In this document: in pieces, positions 62,660-64,000 of the stretch
How positions within the stretch are numbered: position 1 is the stretch's first letter
Layout of the letters: each line of letters begins with the position of its first letter
Source of the DNA: JALYNX01 sp963749415
GTDB taxonomy: Bacteria; Actinomycetota; Acidimicrobiia; Spongiisociales; ZC4RG35
DNA: 64,000 nt
Direction: 5' to 3'
NCBI GenBank assembly: GCA_963749415.1
Contig: CAVVMG010000001.1
Location: 186,001 to 250,000 of the forward strand
The notes under the pieces: model-generated
The model's input: only the letters and a program-made list of their open reading frames with translations
What the model was told of the DNA's origin: nothing
Databases searched by the model: none
Translations under genes and position numbers: made by a program

Positions 62660-64000
62660 TCAGGAAGCGAGGTCCGACGGTGGTGTTGGACAACTGGACG
62701 TGTGCAGGTACTGCAGACATTCTGCTTCCGTCCACCACCGGGTGAGGCGGCTTTGTGCTTCAGAGATCAGCTCGCTCTCATCCAACATGAAGACCTGACC
62801 GCCACCAGCACCGCCGACCGCCAGATATCGACCGTCCGGGCTGTAGCTGAGCCGCGCGTACGGGCCGGCGTCCAGGTTAAGCCTGACCGTCCCGGTCTCT
62901 ACATCCCAAATCTTGGCGGTTCCGTCTTCGCTCGAGGTCGCGACCTCAGCTTTGGTGGGGTGCACGGCTACGTCGTGAACCTCTCCGAGGTGTCCCTGGA
63001 GCGCTGCCGGATCTTGAGCGTCTCTGTGTCCCAAACGATCGCAGTGCCGTCGACGCTGGCGGTGGCGAACCAAGCACCGTCGGGGCTGAAGTCGACCGCT
63101 CTGACTTCGGACTCGTGACCTACTCCGGTACCCACCGAATCCAGTGCGTCCAAATCGATGAGTTCCACGTCGCCTTCTTCACCCCCGGAGCCTGGGGATC
63201 CGGCGAAAGCCAAGAATCTCTCGTGGGGGTCGAACGCCAGTGCCGATATCCAATCGGAGCGAAGCTGCTCTTTCACCCCCTCAGGAGGATCACGGATCAG
63301 CCAAAGACCCTCTTCGGTTCCAAATGCCAACATACCGTTCGGGCTATATGCGATGGTGTATGCGACGCTGGGATCGAGAAGCGTCAGCTCTTGAGTGAGA
63401 AGGTCGATGAACCAAACACCCCCAGTGCTTCCAATGACCACCGACGTCCCATCCGGCGCAAACGCGATCAAAGCGACGTTGTCGGTTGGCACGTCCAAAC
63501 CGCCAACCAACTCTCCTTCTGGGAAGCTCCACAGATCGATGCCACCGCTGCGGTCGCTGGTGGATGCCATCGTTCGACCATCGGCGCTGAAGGCAACCTC
63601 GCCCCTGAAGCCAACCTCGCCATTGAAGCCAGGTGTCGGGAACGCAAAGAGCTCGTGACTCGCCAGCGGCGTGATATCCCAGACGCGGAGAGTTCCATTA
63701 TCGGTGCTCGCCGTGATCAGCCGAGTCCCCTCAGGGCTGATGTCCATTCCGTCAACGATGCCGCCCTGACCGGCAAGAGACACCAGGACCTCACCAGATT
63801 CGAAGTCCCACACCAGCGCAGAGTTGGTACTGGTCGAAGCGACGCGAGCACCGTCGGTGGAGATGACCACATCGTATACGGCAGTATCGTGCCCGTAAAA
63901 AGTCCTGATGTTCTCCCAAGTCGCGACCTCCCAAACTCTGACGGTGCCGTCGAAACTTCCGGTCACCAACGAGGCACCATCGGGGGTGAAAGCGACGTCT
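62660..64000 (-). CDS. WD40-repeat protein, N-terminus beyond window (one frameshift)
   Basis: At least 446 residues of a beta-propeller protein. Repeats are visible as VTGSFDGTVRVWEVATWE, VASTSTNSALVWDFESGE, ITASTDNGTLRVWDITPL, FATASVDGTAIVWDTETLK and VATSSEDGTAKIWDVETGT. One base is missing at about 63001; restored it reads LKIRQRLQGHLGEVHDVAVHP. The C-terminal stretch after the last blade (LTRWWTEAECLQYLHTSSCP) carries two cysteines. Such C-termini are frequent in actinobacterial proteins with N-terminal kinase, AAA or BTAD domains, so the missing part upstream of 64000 may hold an effector domain. Confidence 0.85.

Overview
The window reads as a high-GC, densely packed chromosome segment from an actinobacterium. 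Supporting signs are lipoproteins with long Thr-rich linkers, long-form LeuA, DevSR-like and ECF42-type regulators, and frequent ATGA/GTGA start-stop overlaps. The linkers suggest an Acidimicrobiia-like lineage, but that is only a guess. I see no rRNA, tRNA, CRISPR array, phage or insertion-sequence gene, and no gap longer than about 215 bases without a gene.

Layout. 1-653: end of an integral membrane protein (RnfD/UnbU-like), running off the left edge. 0.7-10.3 kb: a lone DppB-type permease, a Rieske-flavoprotein with a cysteine-bearing regulator, an aldo/keto reductase, LeuA, an ArsR-AHSA1 pair, a sulfite-oxidase-type molybdoenzyme, and a DGPF protein with an ECF42 sigma factor. 10.3-22.4 kb: a complete L-rhamnose locus (ABC importer, isomerase, kinase, aldolase/lactaldehyde dehydrogenase, mutarotase, DeoR regulator) facing an L-lactate dehydrogenase that can consume the lactate formed. 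22.5-27.4 kb: a phospholipase-D-like protein, molybdate uptake (ModA plus a ModB-ModC fusion) and a PadR regulator. 27.4-36 kb: a FAS1 lipoprotein, a second ArsR/AHSA1 protein, a second ECF42/DGPF module, and a DevSR-like two-component system beside PPOX and CBS proteins.

36-55.7 kb is the most interesting part: a quaternary-amine (probably glycine betaine) utilisation locus. It holds ProX and ProV plus a double ProW for uptake, a homocysteine methyltransferase, BetB-like aldehyde dehydrogenase, an SDR, dimethylglycine-dehydrogenase-type flavoprotein with its ETF, and a corrinoid methyltransfer operon. That operon encodes a corrinoid protein, a DUF1638 protein, a small virulence-factor-domain protein, a methyl-THF:corrinoid methyltransferase, a RACo-type reductive activator, a non-pyrrolysine MttB homologue, MetF and an IclR regulator. 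Two matching 37-bp dyads, one in front of each transcription block, look like IclR operators. My inferred scheme is: MttB moves a methyl from betaine to cobalamin, the MtgA-like enzyme passes it to THF, MetF oxidises it, and the flavoprotein/ETF takes dimethylglycine further. 55.7-64 kb: a P-type cation ATPase, a CYTH-Ppx/GppA fusion, a SulP/STAS transporter, a putative secreted metalloprotease and a WD40 protein cut by the right edge.

A technical point affects reading: ten genes carry clear single-base frameshifts (15 sites) and an eleventh, the SnoaL gene, very probably carries one more. Most are +1. The reading frame is otherwise conserved on both sides, so I annotate each as one gene and give the site. 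They look more like sequence errors than decay, but that needs raw reads.
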